A stretch of 64,000 nucleotides of DNA, taken from NCBI RefSeq assembly GCF_008923205.2, contig NZ_WBMS02000005.1, forward strand, positions 118,154-182,153, given 5' to 3'. Of this stretch, positions 54,443 to 62,807 are shown in pieces. Below the pieces are notes generated by a model that was not told where the DNA came from, did no database searches, and saw nothing but the letters and a program-made list of their open reading frames with translations. Position numbers and translations under genes: made by a program. Source of the stretch: Actinomadura physcomitrii. Its GTDB lineage: Bacteria; Actinomycetota; Actinomycetes; Streptosporangiales; Streptosporangiaceae. Numbering within the stretch: position 1 is the stretch's first letter; the number at the start of each line of letters is the position of its first letter.

Positions 54443-54712
54443 GTGAGCATCGGGGGGATCGTCTCCGCCGTCGTCCTCGGCGCGGTCGTCGGGGCGCTCG
54501 GCCGGCTGGTCGTGCCGGGCCGGCGGAGCATGCCGGGCTGGCTGACCGTGGCCGTCGGCGTGGTGGCCGCCTTCGCCGGGACGGGCCTGTGCGCGATGGT
54601 CGGGTTCGGCGCGTCCGGCTGGACCGTCTGGGCGACGCTCTTCCAGGTCGGCGTCGCCGCCCTGGGGGTGTGCCTGGTCGCGGCGCTGTGGCCGCCGCGG
54701 ACCCGCCGCTGA
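54443..54712 (+). CDS. GlsB/YeaQ/YmgE-type stress-response membrane protein
   Basis: 89 residues from GTG 54443, a small membrane protein of the transglycosylase-associated group. Helix one GIVSAVVLGAVVGALGRLVV is followed by the family motif PGRRSMPGWLTVAVGVVAA, then a third helix VGVAALGVCLVAALWPP. Function is not established; related proteins rise in stress. It follows selD by 48 bases. Confidence 0.75.
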   Translation: MSIGGIVSAVVLGAVVGALGRLVVPGRRSMPGWLTVAVGVVAAFAGTGLCAMVGFGASGWTVWATLFQVGVAALGVCLVAALWPPRTRR

Positions 54713-54760
54713 GCGGGACGGCCCGACCGGGAGCGGGAGCGGGCGCGGGCGGCGGGCGGG

Positions 54761-56647
54761 TCAGCGGGCGGGCGGGCGCAGGACGGGCCGCAGCTCGTCC
54801 AGCACGGCCGCGTCCTCGATCGTGGACGGGACCGCCACGTCCTTGCCGTCGGCGATGCCCCGCATCACGCCCCGCAGGATCTTGCCGGACCGCGTCTTCG
54901 GCAGCGCCGCGACGACCTCGACCCGCTTCAGCGCCGCGACCGGGCCGACCTGCTCGCGCACCATCCGCACCAGCTCCGCGGCGAGCTCGTCCGGATCGGC
55001 CCCGGCGCCGCTCTTCAGTACCACGAGACCGCGCGGGACCTGGCCCTTCAGCGCGTCCTCGACGCCGATGACCGCGCACTCGGCCACCGCCGGGTGCGCG
55101 GCGATGACCTCCTCCATCGTCCCGGTCGACAGCCGGTGCCCGGCGACGTTGATGACGTCGTCGGTGCGGCCCATCACCCACACGTAGCCGTCCTCGTCCA
55201 GGTGCCCGCCGTCGCCGGTCAGGTAGTGGCCCGGATGGCGGGTCAGGTACGACTCCACGAACCGCTCGTCGTCCTGCCACAGCGTCGGCAGCGTGCCGGG
55301 CGGCAGCGGCAGCCGGATCGCGATGTCGCCGTCGGTCCCCGGCGGGACGGGCGCGCCGTCCGGGCCGAGGACCCGCACGTCGTAGCCGGGCACCGGCACC
55401 GACGGCGACCCGGGCTTGACGGGCATCGGCTCCAGCCCGCGCAGGTTCGCCACGATCGGCCAGCCCGTCTCGGTCTGCCACCAGTGGTCGATGACCGGCC
55501 GGTCCAGCACCCGCGACGCCCAGTGGTAGGTGTCGGGGTCGAGCCGCTCCCCGGCGAGGAACAGCGTGTCGAGCGCCGACAGGTCGTGCCCGGCGAGCAG
55601 CGCGCCGTCCGGGTCCTCCTTCTTGACGGCGCGGATCGCCGTCGGCGCCGTGAACAGCGCCTTGACGCGGTGCTGCGCGGCGACCCGCCAGAACGCGCCC
55701 GCGTCCGGCGTCCCGACCGGCTTGCCCTCGTACAGGACGGTCGTGCAGCCGGTGAGCAGCGGCGCGTACACGATGTAGGAGTGCCCGACGACCCATCCGA
55801 CGTCGGACGCGGCCCAGAACACATCGCCCGGCCCCACGCCGAAGACGTTCTCCATCGACCAGCGCAGCGCCACCGCGTGGCCGCCGTTGTCGCGGACGAC
55901 GCCCTTCGGCCGTCCGGTCGTCCCGGAGGTGTAGAGGATGTACAGCGGGTCGGTGGCGGCGACCGGCACGCACTCGGCCGGGCGGGCGGCCTCGACGGCC
56001 TCGTCCCACTCCACGTCCCGCGGCCGGGCGAGGTCGGCGTGCAGCTGCTCGCGCTGCCGGATCACGCACCGCTCCACCTTGTGCTTCGCCAGCTCCAGCG
56101 CCTGGTCGAGCAGCGGCTTGTAGGGCACCACCCGGCCGCCCTCGATCCCGCAGGACGCCGACACGACCGCCTTCGGGCGCGCGTCGTCGATGCGGACGGC
56201 CAGCTCCCGCGCCGCGAACCCGCCGAACACCACCGAGTGCACCGCGCCGAGCCGCGCGCACGCCAGCATCGCGATCACGGCCTCGGGGATCATCGGCAGG
56301 TAGATGACGACCCGGTCGCCGCGGTCGACGCCCTGCGCGCGCAGCGCCCCGGCGAACCGCGCGACCAGGTCGGTCAGCTCCCGGAAGGTGTAGCCGCGGA
56401 CCGTCCCGGTGACCGGGCTGTCGTAGATCAGCGCCGGCTGGTCGCCGCGGCCCTCGTCGACATGCCGGTCCAGGGCGTTGTCACAGGTGTTCAGCTCGCC
56501 GCCGGTGAACCAGCGGTAGAACGGCGGGGCGCCGTCGTCCAGCACGCGGTCGGGCGGGACGAGCCAGCGCACGTCCCGCGCCGCCAGCCCCCAGAACCGG
56601 GTCGGATCGGCGATGCTGCGTTCGTACGCGGCCGCGTAGGCGCCCAT
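54761..56647 (-). CDS. prpE: Short-chain acyl-CoA synthetase, propionyl-CoA synthetase-like
   Basis: AMP-forming acetyl/propionyl-CoA synthetase, 628 residues from ATG 56647. P-loop YILYTSGTTGRPKGVVRDNG; WWQTETGWPIVANL; TGDGGHLDEDGYVWVMGRTD and the C-terminal catalytic Lys in LPKTRSGKILRGVMRG. The opening YERSIADPTRFWGLAARDVRW is that of the PrpE/ACSS3 branch, so propionate is more likely than acetate. Convergent with the small membrane protein gene. Confidence 0.88.
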   Translation of the reverse strand: MGAYAAAYERSIADPTRFWGLAARDVRWLVPPDRVLDDGAPPFYRWFTGGELNTCDNALDRHVDEGRGDQPALIYDSPVTGTVRGYTFRELTDLVARFAGALRAQGVDRGDRVVIYLPMIPEAVIAMLACARLGAVHSVVFGGFAARELAVRIDDARPKAVVSASCGIEGGRVVPYKPLLDQALELAKHKVERCVIRQREQLHADLARPRDVEWDEAVEAARPAECVPVAATDPLYILYTSGTTGRPKGVVRDNGGHAVALRWSMENVFGVGPGDVFWAASDVGWVVGHSYIVYAPLLTGCTTVLYEGKPVGTPDAGAFWRVAAQHRVKALFTAPTAIRAVKKEDPDGALLAGHDLSALDTLFLAGERLDPDTYHWASRVLDRPVIDHWWQTETGWPIVANLRGLEPMPVKPGSPSVPVPGYDVRVLGPDGAPVPPGTDGDIAIRLPLPPGTLPTLWQDDERFVESYLTRHPGHYLTGDGGHLDEDGYVWVMGRTDDVINVAGHRLSTGTMEEVIAAHPAVAECAVIGVEDALKGQVPRGLVVLKSGAGADPDELAAELVRMVREQVGPVAALKRVEVVAALPKTRSGKILRGVMRGIADGKDVAVPSTIEDAAVLDELRPVLRPPAR

Positions 56648-56790
56648 TTCGTCCTCCCGGTGGCGGTCGGCCCGCCCCGATCCGCGTTTCGGGGCGCATC
56701 CCTATAGGGCACGGCGCGGGTGCCTTTCGTCAAGGCCCCGCGCCGCCACCTCCCGGTCGCGGAGGGTCACCGCCGCCGCGCCGTCCCCGG

Positions 56791-58233
56791 TCAGGCGGGC
56801 CGCTCGTGCGGGTGCCGGACGCCGTGCACGACGGCGACGGCGGCCGCGAGGACGGCCCCGGCCGCGACGATCCAGAAGCACAGCTCGTAGGCGCCGAGCG
56901 CCGGCACCTCGGTCCCGGCGATCACCTTCCCGGCGAGGATCGAGGCGGTCACGGCGCCCGCCACGCTGCCGCCGGTGGTGCGGACGAGGGAGTTGATGCC
57001 GCTGGCGATGCCGCTCTGGTCCATCGGGACGTGCTGGACGGCGAGCGTGCCGAGCGCCGCGTAGGCGACGCCGAAGCCGATGCCCTGGATCGCGCTGAAC
57101 GCCAGCATGTCGTAGCCGTGCGAGTTCGACAGGGCCAGCCAGGTGTAGCTGAGCCCGGCGAAGACCGAGCCGAGCGCGAGCGTGTAGGCCGGGCCGATGC
57201 GCCGCGCGATGGCGCCGGACATCGCGGACGCGAAGAGCATCGTGAAAGTGCTGGGCAGCATGTAGAGGCCGACGTCCAGCACCGAGCCGTCCAGCCCGTA
57301 CCCGACCTTGCCGGACGGGGACTGGACGAAGCCGGAGATCAGGGTGAACGCGGCGAACATCGAGAAGCCGAGCAGCGTCGAGGACAGGTTCGCCGACAGC
57401 GACTTCGGCCCGACCAGCAGGTTCAGCCGCACCAGCGGCTCGCGCACCCGCCGCTCGATCACGATCCACAGCGCGCACAGCACCGCGGCGGCGGCGAACA
57501 GGCCGATCACCCCGCCGGACGACCAGCCCCAGTCGTTGCCCTCGCTGATCGCCAGCAGCAGGCAGACCAGCCAGCCGGCCAGCACGAGCGCGCCGGCGAG
57601 GTCGGGCCGCCCGCCGGCGCGCGCACCGGTGTCGTGCGCGGTGACCGCGACCAGCACGAGGCCCGCCGCGGCGAGCGCCACGGTGATCCAGAACACCGGG
57701 TGGTGGCTGCTGGTGTGGTCGGCGATCAGCCCGGTCACGATCATGCCGGCGCTGCCGCCGACGCCCATGGTGGCGCTGACGATGCCGATCGCGGTAGTGA
57801 TCCGCTCGCGCGGGAAGGTGTCCCGGATCATCCCGATGGCCAGCGGGATCATGGCGGACGACACGCCCTGCAGGGTCCGCCCGGCGATGAGCACGCCGAG
57901 CGAGCCGGACACGGCGCAGATCACCGAGCCGAGCAGCAGCAGCGCCAGCACGAGCAGGATCATCCGCTTCTTGCCGTACATGTCGCCGAACCGCGACAGC
58001 AGCGGCGTGGCGACGGCGCCGGCCAGCAGGGAGGCGGTGAACACCCAGGTCACGGCGGTCACCGAGACGTGGAAGCGGCCCATCAGCTCGGGCAGCAGCG
58101 GGATGACGAGGGTCTGCTGGACGGACACCACCATGCCGGCGATCGCCAGCGCGAACAGGGTGGGGCCGGTGCGCGGGGGAGCGGCGGGCCGCCGCCCGGT
58201 CGTGGCGGCGGCCGCCGTCTGGGCGCCGGTCAT
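56791..58233 (-). CDS. MFS transporter (DHA2-type multidrug exporter)
   Basis: 480 residues from ATG 58233 with GGAGG just upstream. 12-14 transmembrane segments; first-loop motif RFGDMYGKKRMILLVLALLL after helix two, MIPLAIGMIRDTFPRERITTA (motif near helix four) and TMGVGGSAGMIVTGLIADHT in helix five, all of DHA2/EmrB-like drug exporters. It is divergent from a MarR regulator with a palindrome between them, so it is likely induced by the regulator's ligand. Confidence 0.88.
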   Translation of the reverse strand: MTGAQTAAAATTGRRPAAPPRTGPTLFALAIAGMVVSVQQTLVIPLLPELMGRFHVSVTAVTWVFTASLLAGAVATPLLSRFGDMYGKKRMILLVLALLLLGSVICAVSGSLGVLIAGRTLQGVSSAMIPLAIGMIRDTFPRERITTAIGIVSATMGVGGSAGMIVTGLIADHTSSHHPVFWITVALAAAGLVLVAVTAHDTGARAGGRPDLAGALVLAGWLVCLLLAISEGNDWGWSSGGVIGLFAAAAVLCALWIVIERRVREPLVRLNLLVGPKSLSANLSSTLLGFSMFAAFTLISGFVQSPSGKVGYGLDGSVLDVGLYMLPSTFTMLFASAMSGAIARRIGPAYTLALGSVFAGLSYTWLALSNSHGYDMLAFSAIQGIGFGVAYAALGTLAVQHVPMDQSGIASGINSLVRTTGGSVAGAVTASILAGKVIAGTEVPALGAYELCFWIVAAGAVLAAAVAVVHGVRHPHERPA

Positions 58234-58293
58234 GAAGCCTCCTGGGGGGACGGTCAAGGTCGGTGGGAGCGCGGGCGTGCAGGGACACCCTAC

Positions 58294-58310
58294 TTACTTA
58301 AGTTAAGTAA
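58294..58310. promoter_or_regulatory. MarR operator palindrome between MFS and marR
   Basis: TTACTTAA-G-TTAAGTAA, a perfect inverted repeat of 8-bp arms around one base, located between the divergent MFS transporter and MarR genes. It is AT-rich in a GC-rich genome, and its size and symmetry fit a MarR-dimer site. It is 13 bases from the marR start, which suggests autorepression. Confidence 0.75.
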
Positions 58311-58322
58311 ACGCATTGTACG

Positions 58323-58865
58323 GTGGATCACATGTCCACCCCGCCGCGGTCCGCCGCCCACCCGAAGACCGGCGCAGCAGCGGCGCCGCCCGACATCGTG
58401 GAGATCGAGCGCGCGATCAGCCGCGTCGCGCACATGCTGACCCGAGCCAAGCAGCACGACCGGACGGTGGCCGAGGCCGGCGTCCCGGTCGACCGGGCCG
58501 CCGTGCCGCTGCTGCGCGCCCTCGCCGACGCGTCCGGCCCGCTGCGGCCGGGGGAGCTCGCCGTCCTGCTGGCGGTGGAGGCGCCGCACGTCACCCGCCA
58601 GGTGCAGCGGCTCGAGCGGGCCGGCTACGTCGAGCGCGTCCCCGACCCCGACGACGGCCGCGCGCAGCGCGTGCGGATCACGGACGCGGGGCTGGAGGCG
58701 TTCGAGCGGGTCCGCGCCGCCTGGCGGCAGTGGATGGCCGACGCGCTGGCGGCGTGGTCGCCCGACGAGCGGGAGCAGCTCGCCGGACTGGTGCACCGGA
58801 TGGTCGACGACTTTCTCGCCCATTCCGAGCACCTCGCGCGCTGCGAGTCCCGTACCGCCGGGTAG
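58323..58865 (+). CDS. MarR family transcriptional regulator
   Basis: 180 residues from GTG 58323; ATG 58332 (MSTPPRSAA) is an alternative three codons in. A winged-helix MarR domain: RPGELAVLLAVEAPHVTRQV, the wing DPDDGRAQRVRITDAG, and flanking dimerisation helices (EIERAISRVAHMLTRA, DEREQLAGLVHRMVDDFL). Divergent from the exporter gene and sharing a palindromic operator with it, so it likely represses both. Confidence 0.9.
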   Translation: MDHMSTPPRSAAHPKTGAAAAPPDIVEIERAISRVAHMLTRAKQHDRTVAEAGVPVDRAAVPLLRALADASGPLRPGELAVLLAVEAPHVTRQVQRLERAGYVERVPDPDDGRAQRVRITDAGLEAFERVRAAWRQWMADALAAWSPDEREQLAGLVHRMVDDFLAHSEHLARCESRTAG

Positions 58866-59107
58866 CCGTGCCCCAGGCGTGACGATTCATTGCCGCTTGA
58901 GGTTTACGCGAAATTAGTGAAGTTTGTGATCTCGCGGTGTGGGTCCGATCCGGTTTTGCTCCCGGGCTCGGCGTCCTTAGGGTTGCCTTCCGTGGACCTA
59001 CGTCTGCAAAACCCCCGTTATGCAGTCCCCGCCGGCGCGCGCGCAGCGCTCGCCGGGCCTGCGCCCTTCCCCGCGGCCCCGCGCGCCGCGACCCGGGACG
59101 GGCGCTG

Positions 59108-60964
59108 ATGCAGGTCTTCGCGACCGCAGGCCACCACGGACACGGCAAGTCCGCCCTGGTGCGCGCCCTCACCGGCATGGAGCCCGAGGAGCCCGGCGCC
59201 TGGACCGAGCTGCCCTCCGGCCGCCGGCTGGCGTTCGTGGACGTCCCCGGCGACGAGCGGTCCGTCCCCGCCATGCTCGCGGGCGCGGGCGCCGTCCCCG
59301 CCGTGCTGTTCGCCGTCGCCGCCGACGAGGGCTGGATGCCGCAGTCGCAGGAGCACCTGGACGCGCTCGCCGCGCTCGGCGTCCGCGCCGGCGTGCTCGC
59401 CGTGACCCGCTCCGACGTCGCCGACCCCAAGCTCGCGCTCCGCCAGGCCCGCGACCGGCTCGCCGGGACCGCGCTGCGCGGCGCCGAGGCCGTCGCCGTC
59501 AGCACCGAGACCGGCGCCGGCCTGGCCGAGCTGGCCGCCGCGCTGGACCGGCTCGCCGGCCGGCTGCCCGTGCCCGACCCCGCCGCGCCAGTGCGCCTCT
59601 GGCTCGAGCACGCCTTCACCGCCGGACGGCAGAGCGTCGTCACCGGCACCCTCGCCGCCGGGACCATCACGGTCGGCGACGAGCTGCTCCTCATGCCCGC
59701 GGGCCGCCGCGTCCGCGTGCGGACCATCGGCAGCACCGGCGGGCCCCGCGAGAGCGTCACCGGCGTCTCCCGCGTCGTCCTCACGCTGCGCGACGCCGGC
59801 CGGGTCGACGCCGGCATGGCCCTGGTCACCCCCGGCCGCTGGTCCCTCACCACCTGCGTGGACGTGCGCACCCGGTTCGGCGAGGCGTCCGGGCGGCTGG
59901 CGCGGCGGATGACCCTGCACATCGGCGCCGCCGCCGTCCCGGTCCGGCTGCGCCCGCTCGGCCCCGACACCGCCCGCCTCACCCTGAACGCCCGGCTCGC
60001 CCTGCACATCGGCGACACCGCGCTGCTGCGCGACCCCGAGCGGCGCGCCATCGCCGGCGTCAGCGTCCTGGACGTCCGCCCGCCGACCCTCGTGCGGCGC
60101 GACGCGGGCGCGGCCCGCGCCCGCGAGCTGGCGACCTGGCCCGACCGGCCGGACGGCGCGCTGGTGCTGCGCCGGCACGGCGTGCTGCGCGCCTCCGAGC
60201 TGGACCTGATGGGCTGCGCGCCGCCGGACGGCGCCGTCGCCCTCGACGGCGGATGGCTCGCCGACCCGGCCCACTGGGAGGCGCTCCACGCGCGCCTCGC
60301 CGAGGAGGCGGCGCGGCACGCCGCCGCGACCCCGCACGCGCCCGGCGTCCCGCTGGAGACCGCGCGGCTGCGGCTCGGGCTGCCCGCCCGGCACCTCGTC
60401 GCCGCCCTCGTCCGCCCGCCGCTGCGCCTGGACGCCGGCCGCGTCCACGCCCCGCCCGCCGCCTCGCAGCCCGATCCCGCGCCGACGGCCCACGCTTCGG
60501 CGATCTCGGCTCGGCCTGCGAGGTCGTCCGGGACCGCCGGTCCGGATGATGCCGCGCCGGCGGCCGAAGGCCCGGCGCCCGATGCCGCGGCGCGAGGGAC
60601 GGCCGCGGACGGGCCGGAAGGGGAGCGGTCGGCGCTGCCGCCGGGGCTGGCCGCGGCCGTGGAGCGGCTCCGCGCCGACCTCGCGGAGGCCCCGTTCGAG
60701 GCGCCTGCCGAGGAGCGCCTCGCCGAGCTCGGCCTGACCGGCGGCGCACTCGCCGCCGCCGAACGCGCGGGCGCGGTGCTGCGGCTGCGCGACGGCGTCG
60801 TCCTGCTGCCCGGCGCCGACCGCGAGGCGCTGCGGATCCTGTCCGCGCTGCCGCAGCCGTTCACGCCGCGGCAGGCGGGCGACGCGCTGTCCACGAGCCG
60901 CCGCGTCGCCGTCGCGCTGCTGGAGCACCTCGACGGCCTCGGCCTCACCGAGCGGCGGCGCTGA
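59108..60964 (+). CDS. selB: SelB-like selenocysteine elongation factor with degenerate GTPase motifs
   Basis: Specialised elongation factor that should deliver Sec-tRNA to recoded UGA; 618 residues from ATG 59108. The domain order is kept: GTPase (1-170), two beta-barrel domains (VRLWLEHAFTAGRQSVVTG; MTLHIGAAAVPVRLRPLG), and C-terminal winged helices (QPFTPRQAGDALSTSRRVA). GTPase motifs are broken: P-loop reads AGHHGHGKSALV (Asp replaced by Gly); switch I/G2 (usually EExRRGMTIDLGFA) is missing, leaving only MEPEEPGAWTELPSG; G3 reads DVPGDERS, so the catalytic His is Asp49. G4 is TRSD as in actinobacteria. The 58866-59107 gap upstream shows nothing I can support. Confidence 0.85.
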   Translation: MQVFATAGHHGHGKSALVRALTGMEPEEPGAWTELPSGRRLAFVDVPGDERSVPAMLAGAGAVPAVLFAVAADEGWMPQSQEHLDALAALGVRAGVLAVTRSDVADPKLALRQARDRLAGTALRGAEAVAVSTETGAGLAELAAALDRLAGRLPVPDPAAPVRLWLEHAFTAGRQSVVTGTLAAGTITVGDELLLMPAGRRVRVRTIGSTGGPRESVTGVSRVVLTLRDAGRVDAGMALVTPGRWSLTTCVDVRTRFGEASGRLARRMTLHIGAAAVPVRLRPLGPDTARLTLNARLALHIGDTALLRDPERRAIAGVSVLDVRPPTLVRRDAGAARARELATWPDRPDGALVLRRHGVLRASELDLMGCAPPDGAVALDGGWLADPAHWEALHARLAEEAARHAAATPHAPGVPLETARLRLGLPARHLVAALVRPPLRLDAGRVHAPPAASQPDPAPTAHASAISARPARSSGTAGPDDAAPAAEGPAPDAAARGTAADGPEGERSALPPGLAAAVERLRADLAEAPFEAPAEERLAELGLTGGALAAAERAGAVLRLRDGVVLLPGADREALRILSALPQPFTPRQAGDALSTSRRVAVALLEHLDGLGLTERRR

Positions 60965-61069
60965 CGCCGGCCGGGATGAACCCGGTCGCGGCGGGAAAAC
61001 CGGTTGAACCGCGATGGGCGGCTCTGGCGTCATAGATCACGGTTCGGATCCCGTCGAGAAGGAGAAGGC

Positions 61070-62263
61070 ATGCCGTACCAGACCCTGAAGGGCGGCCGCG
61101 TTCCCATCCGGATGTGGACCGACCCCGGCACCGTCGAGGACCAGGCGCTCGACCAGCTCCGCAACGTCTCCGCCCTGCCCTGGGTGGAGGGGCTCGCGGT
61201 CATGCCGGACGTCCACTACGGCAAGGGCGCGACGGTCGGCTCGGTCATCGCGATGAAGAACGCGGTGTCGCCGGCCGCGGTCGGCGTCGACATCGGCTGC
61301 GGGATGACCGCCGCGAAGTCCACGCTCACCGTCGAGGACATGCCGGACGACCTGTCGGGCGTCCGGCACGGGCTGGAGAAGGCGATCCCGGTCGGGCGCG
61401 GCTCGCACAAGCACGCCGTCGACCCGTCCGCGCTCCCGAACCTGAAGGAGCGCGGCTGGTACGACTTCTGGAAGGAGTTCGAGGACCTGCATCCGGCGGT
61501 CCGCTCAGGACTCGGCCGCGCGCGCTCCCAGATGGGCACGCTCGGCGGCGGCAACCACTTCCTGGAGCTGTGCGCGGACGACGAGGGCGCGATCTGGCTC
61601 GTCCTGCACTCCGGATCCCGCAACATCGGCAACGTGCTCGCCGAGCACCACATCGAGGCCGCCCGCAAGCTCCCCCACAACCAGGACCTTCCGGACACCG
61701 ACCTCGCCGTGTTCCTCAGCGGCACCGCGAAGATGGACGCCTACCGGCACGACCTGTTCTGGGCGCAGGAGTACGCGCGCCGCAACCGCGCGGTCATGAT
61801 GGCGCTCGCGCAGAACGTCGTCACCAAGCGGTTCGGCGAGAAGCGCTGCCGCTGGAACCAGGTCATCTCCTGCCACCACAACTACGTGGCGGAGGAGGAG
61901 TACGGCGGCGAGGAGCTGCTCGTCACCCGCAAGGGCGCGATCCGCGCGGGCGCCGGCGACCTCGGCATCATCCCGGGCTCGATGGCGACCGGCACCTACA
62001 TCGTGCGCGGCCTCGGCAACGAGACCGCGTTCAACTCCGCCTCGCACGGCGCGGGCCGGAAGATGTCCCGGAACAAGGCGCGCAAGAACTTCACCGTCGA
62101 GGACCTGGTCGAGCAGACCAGGGGCGTCGAGTGCCGCAAGGACAGCGGCGTCATCGACGAGATCCCCGGCGCCTACAAGGACCTGGAGACGGTGATGGAG
62201 TCGCAGTCCGACCTCGTCGAGGTGGTCGCGCACCTGCGGCAGCTCGTGTGCGTCAAGGGCTGA
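61070..62263 (+). CDS. rtcB: RNA-splicing ligase RtcB family protein
   Basis: GTP- and Mn-dependent RNA ligase joining 3'-phosphate or cyclic phosphate to 5'-OH ends; 397 residues from ATG 61070 with AAGGAGA upstream. Metal-site landmarks: GVDIGCGMTAAKS, TLGGGNHFLEL, LHSGSRNIGNVLAEHH, CHHNYVAEE and SHGAGRKMSRNKA (the guanylated His). The short actinobacterial form lacks a long insertion. In this family an RNA repair or tRNA-related role is likely, but the substrate here is unknown. Confidence 0.92.
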   Translation: MPYQTLKGGRVPIRMWTDPGTVEDQALDQLRNVSALPWVEGLAVMPDVHYGKGATVGSVIAMKNAVSPAAVGVDIGCGMTAAKSTLTVEDMPDDLSGVRHGLEKAIPVGRGSHKHAVDPSALPNLKERGWYDFWKEFEDLHPAVRSGLGRARSQMGTLGGGNHFLELCADDEGAIWLVLHSGSRNIGNVLAEHHIEAARKLPHNQDLPDTDLAVFLSGTAKMDAYRHDLFWAQEYARRNRAVMMALAQNVVTKRFGEKRCRWNQVISCHHNYVAEEEYGGEELLVTRKGAIRAGAGDLGIIPGSMATGTYIVRGLGNETAFNSASHGAGRKMSRNKARKNFTVEDLVEQTRGVECRKDSGVIDEIPGAYKDLETVMESQSDLVEVVAHLRQLVCVKG

Positions 62264-62429
62264 GGGCGTGAAGAGCCGAGCGCGGCGGCGGCGCGGCGGG
62301 CGGCGGCCCCCCCCCCCCCCCGCCCCCCGCGCGGCCCCCGGGAGGCCGGGGCGCCGGGCGCGGGCCTGCGGGGGGGGGGCGGGGTGGCGATGCCGCCCCC
62401 CGCCGCCCCCCCCCCCCCCCCGCCGCCGG
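62264..62429. other. Intergenic stretch of extreme C and G homopolymers
   Basis: Contains two C-runs of about fifteen bases (near 62309-62323 and 62407-62421) and a G-run of nine or ten (near 62370-62379), separated by GC-only sequence. No gene is seen. Such runs are exceptional and prone to slippage; either a real unstable tract or low-confidence assembly. Confidence 0.7.
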
Positions 62430-62669
62430 TCAGCCGAGGACGCGGTCGACGAACGCGGTGACGTCACCGAGCACCTCGTCGCGGTTGGTCTCGTTGAACA
62501 CCTCATGACGCGCGCCGGGGTAGATCCGCTGCGCCAGGTCGCCGCCCCGGATCGCCTCGACGTACCCGTGCGCCAGGACCGCGATGTAGCGGGGCTCGCC
62601 GTCCGCCCAGATCCGCGCGGTGATCGCGCCCCGCGTGCCCGCGAACTCCCACTCCCGTGCCGCCGTCAC
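62430..62669 (-). pseudogene. Internally deleted alpha/beta hydrolase (monoacylglycerol lipase-like)
   Basis: 79 codons from GTG 62669, with GAGGAGG upstream. The first 35 residues (REWEFAGTRGAITARIW ... YIAVLAHGYVE) match the start of actinomycete monoacylglycerol lipases, up to the oxyanion HGY. The last 40 (RIYPGARHEVFNETNRDEV ... VTAFVDRVLG) match the very end, including the catalytic His in GARHE. The nucleophile-serine core, normally about 200 residues, is missing, and the two ends are joined in frame. It cannot be catalytic. Confidence 0.65.
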
Positions 62670-62807
62670 CCGTACCTCCTCGTCCGAACCGGCCGTGCCC
62701 GCAGCCCGCGATGCGACGGATCGCGATCGCCGCAATAGGCTGGGTCGAACGACCGCAACCCGGACGGCCCGCCCAGCGCGCCGTCCGCCCGGCAGGAAGG
62801 GGCGCCC

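Noticed and set aside
58890..59108. A 72-codon frame between marR and selB, ending at the selB ATG
   Set aside because: The TGATG junction is attractive, but there is no ribosome site, the peptide is Ala/Pro/Arg-rich without family similarity, and it does not resemble the end of SelA.
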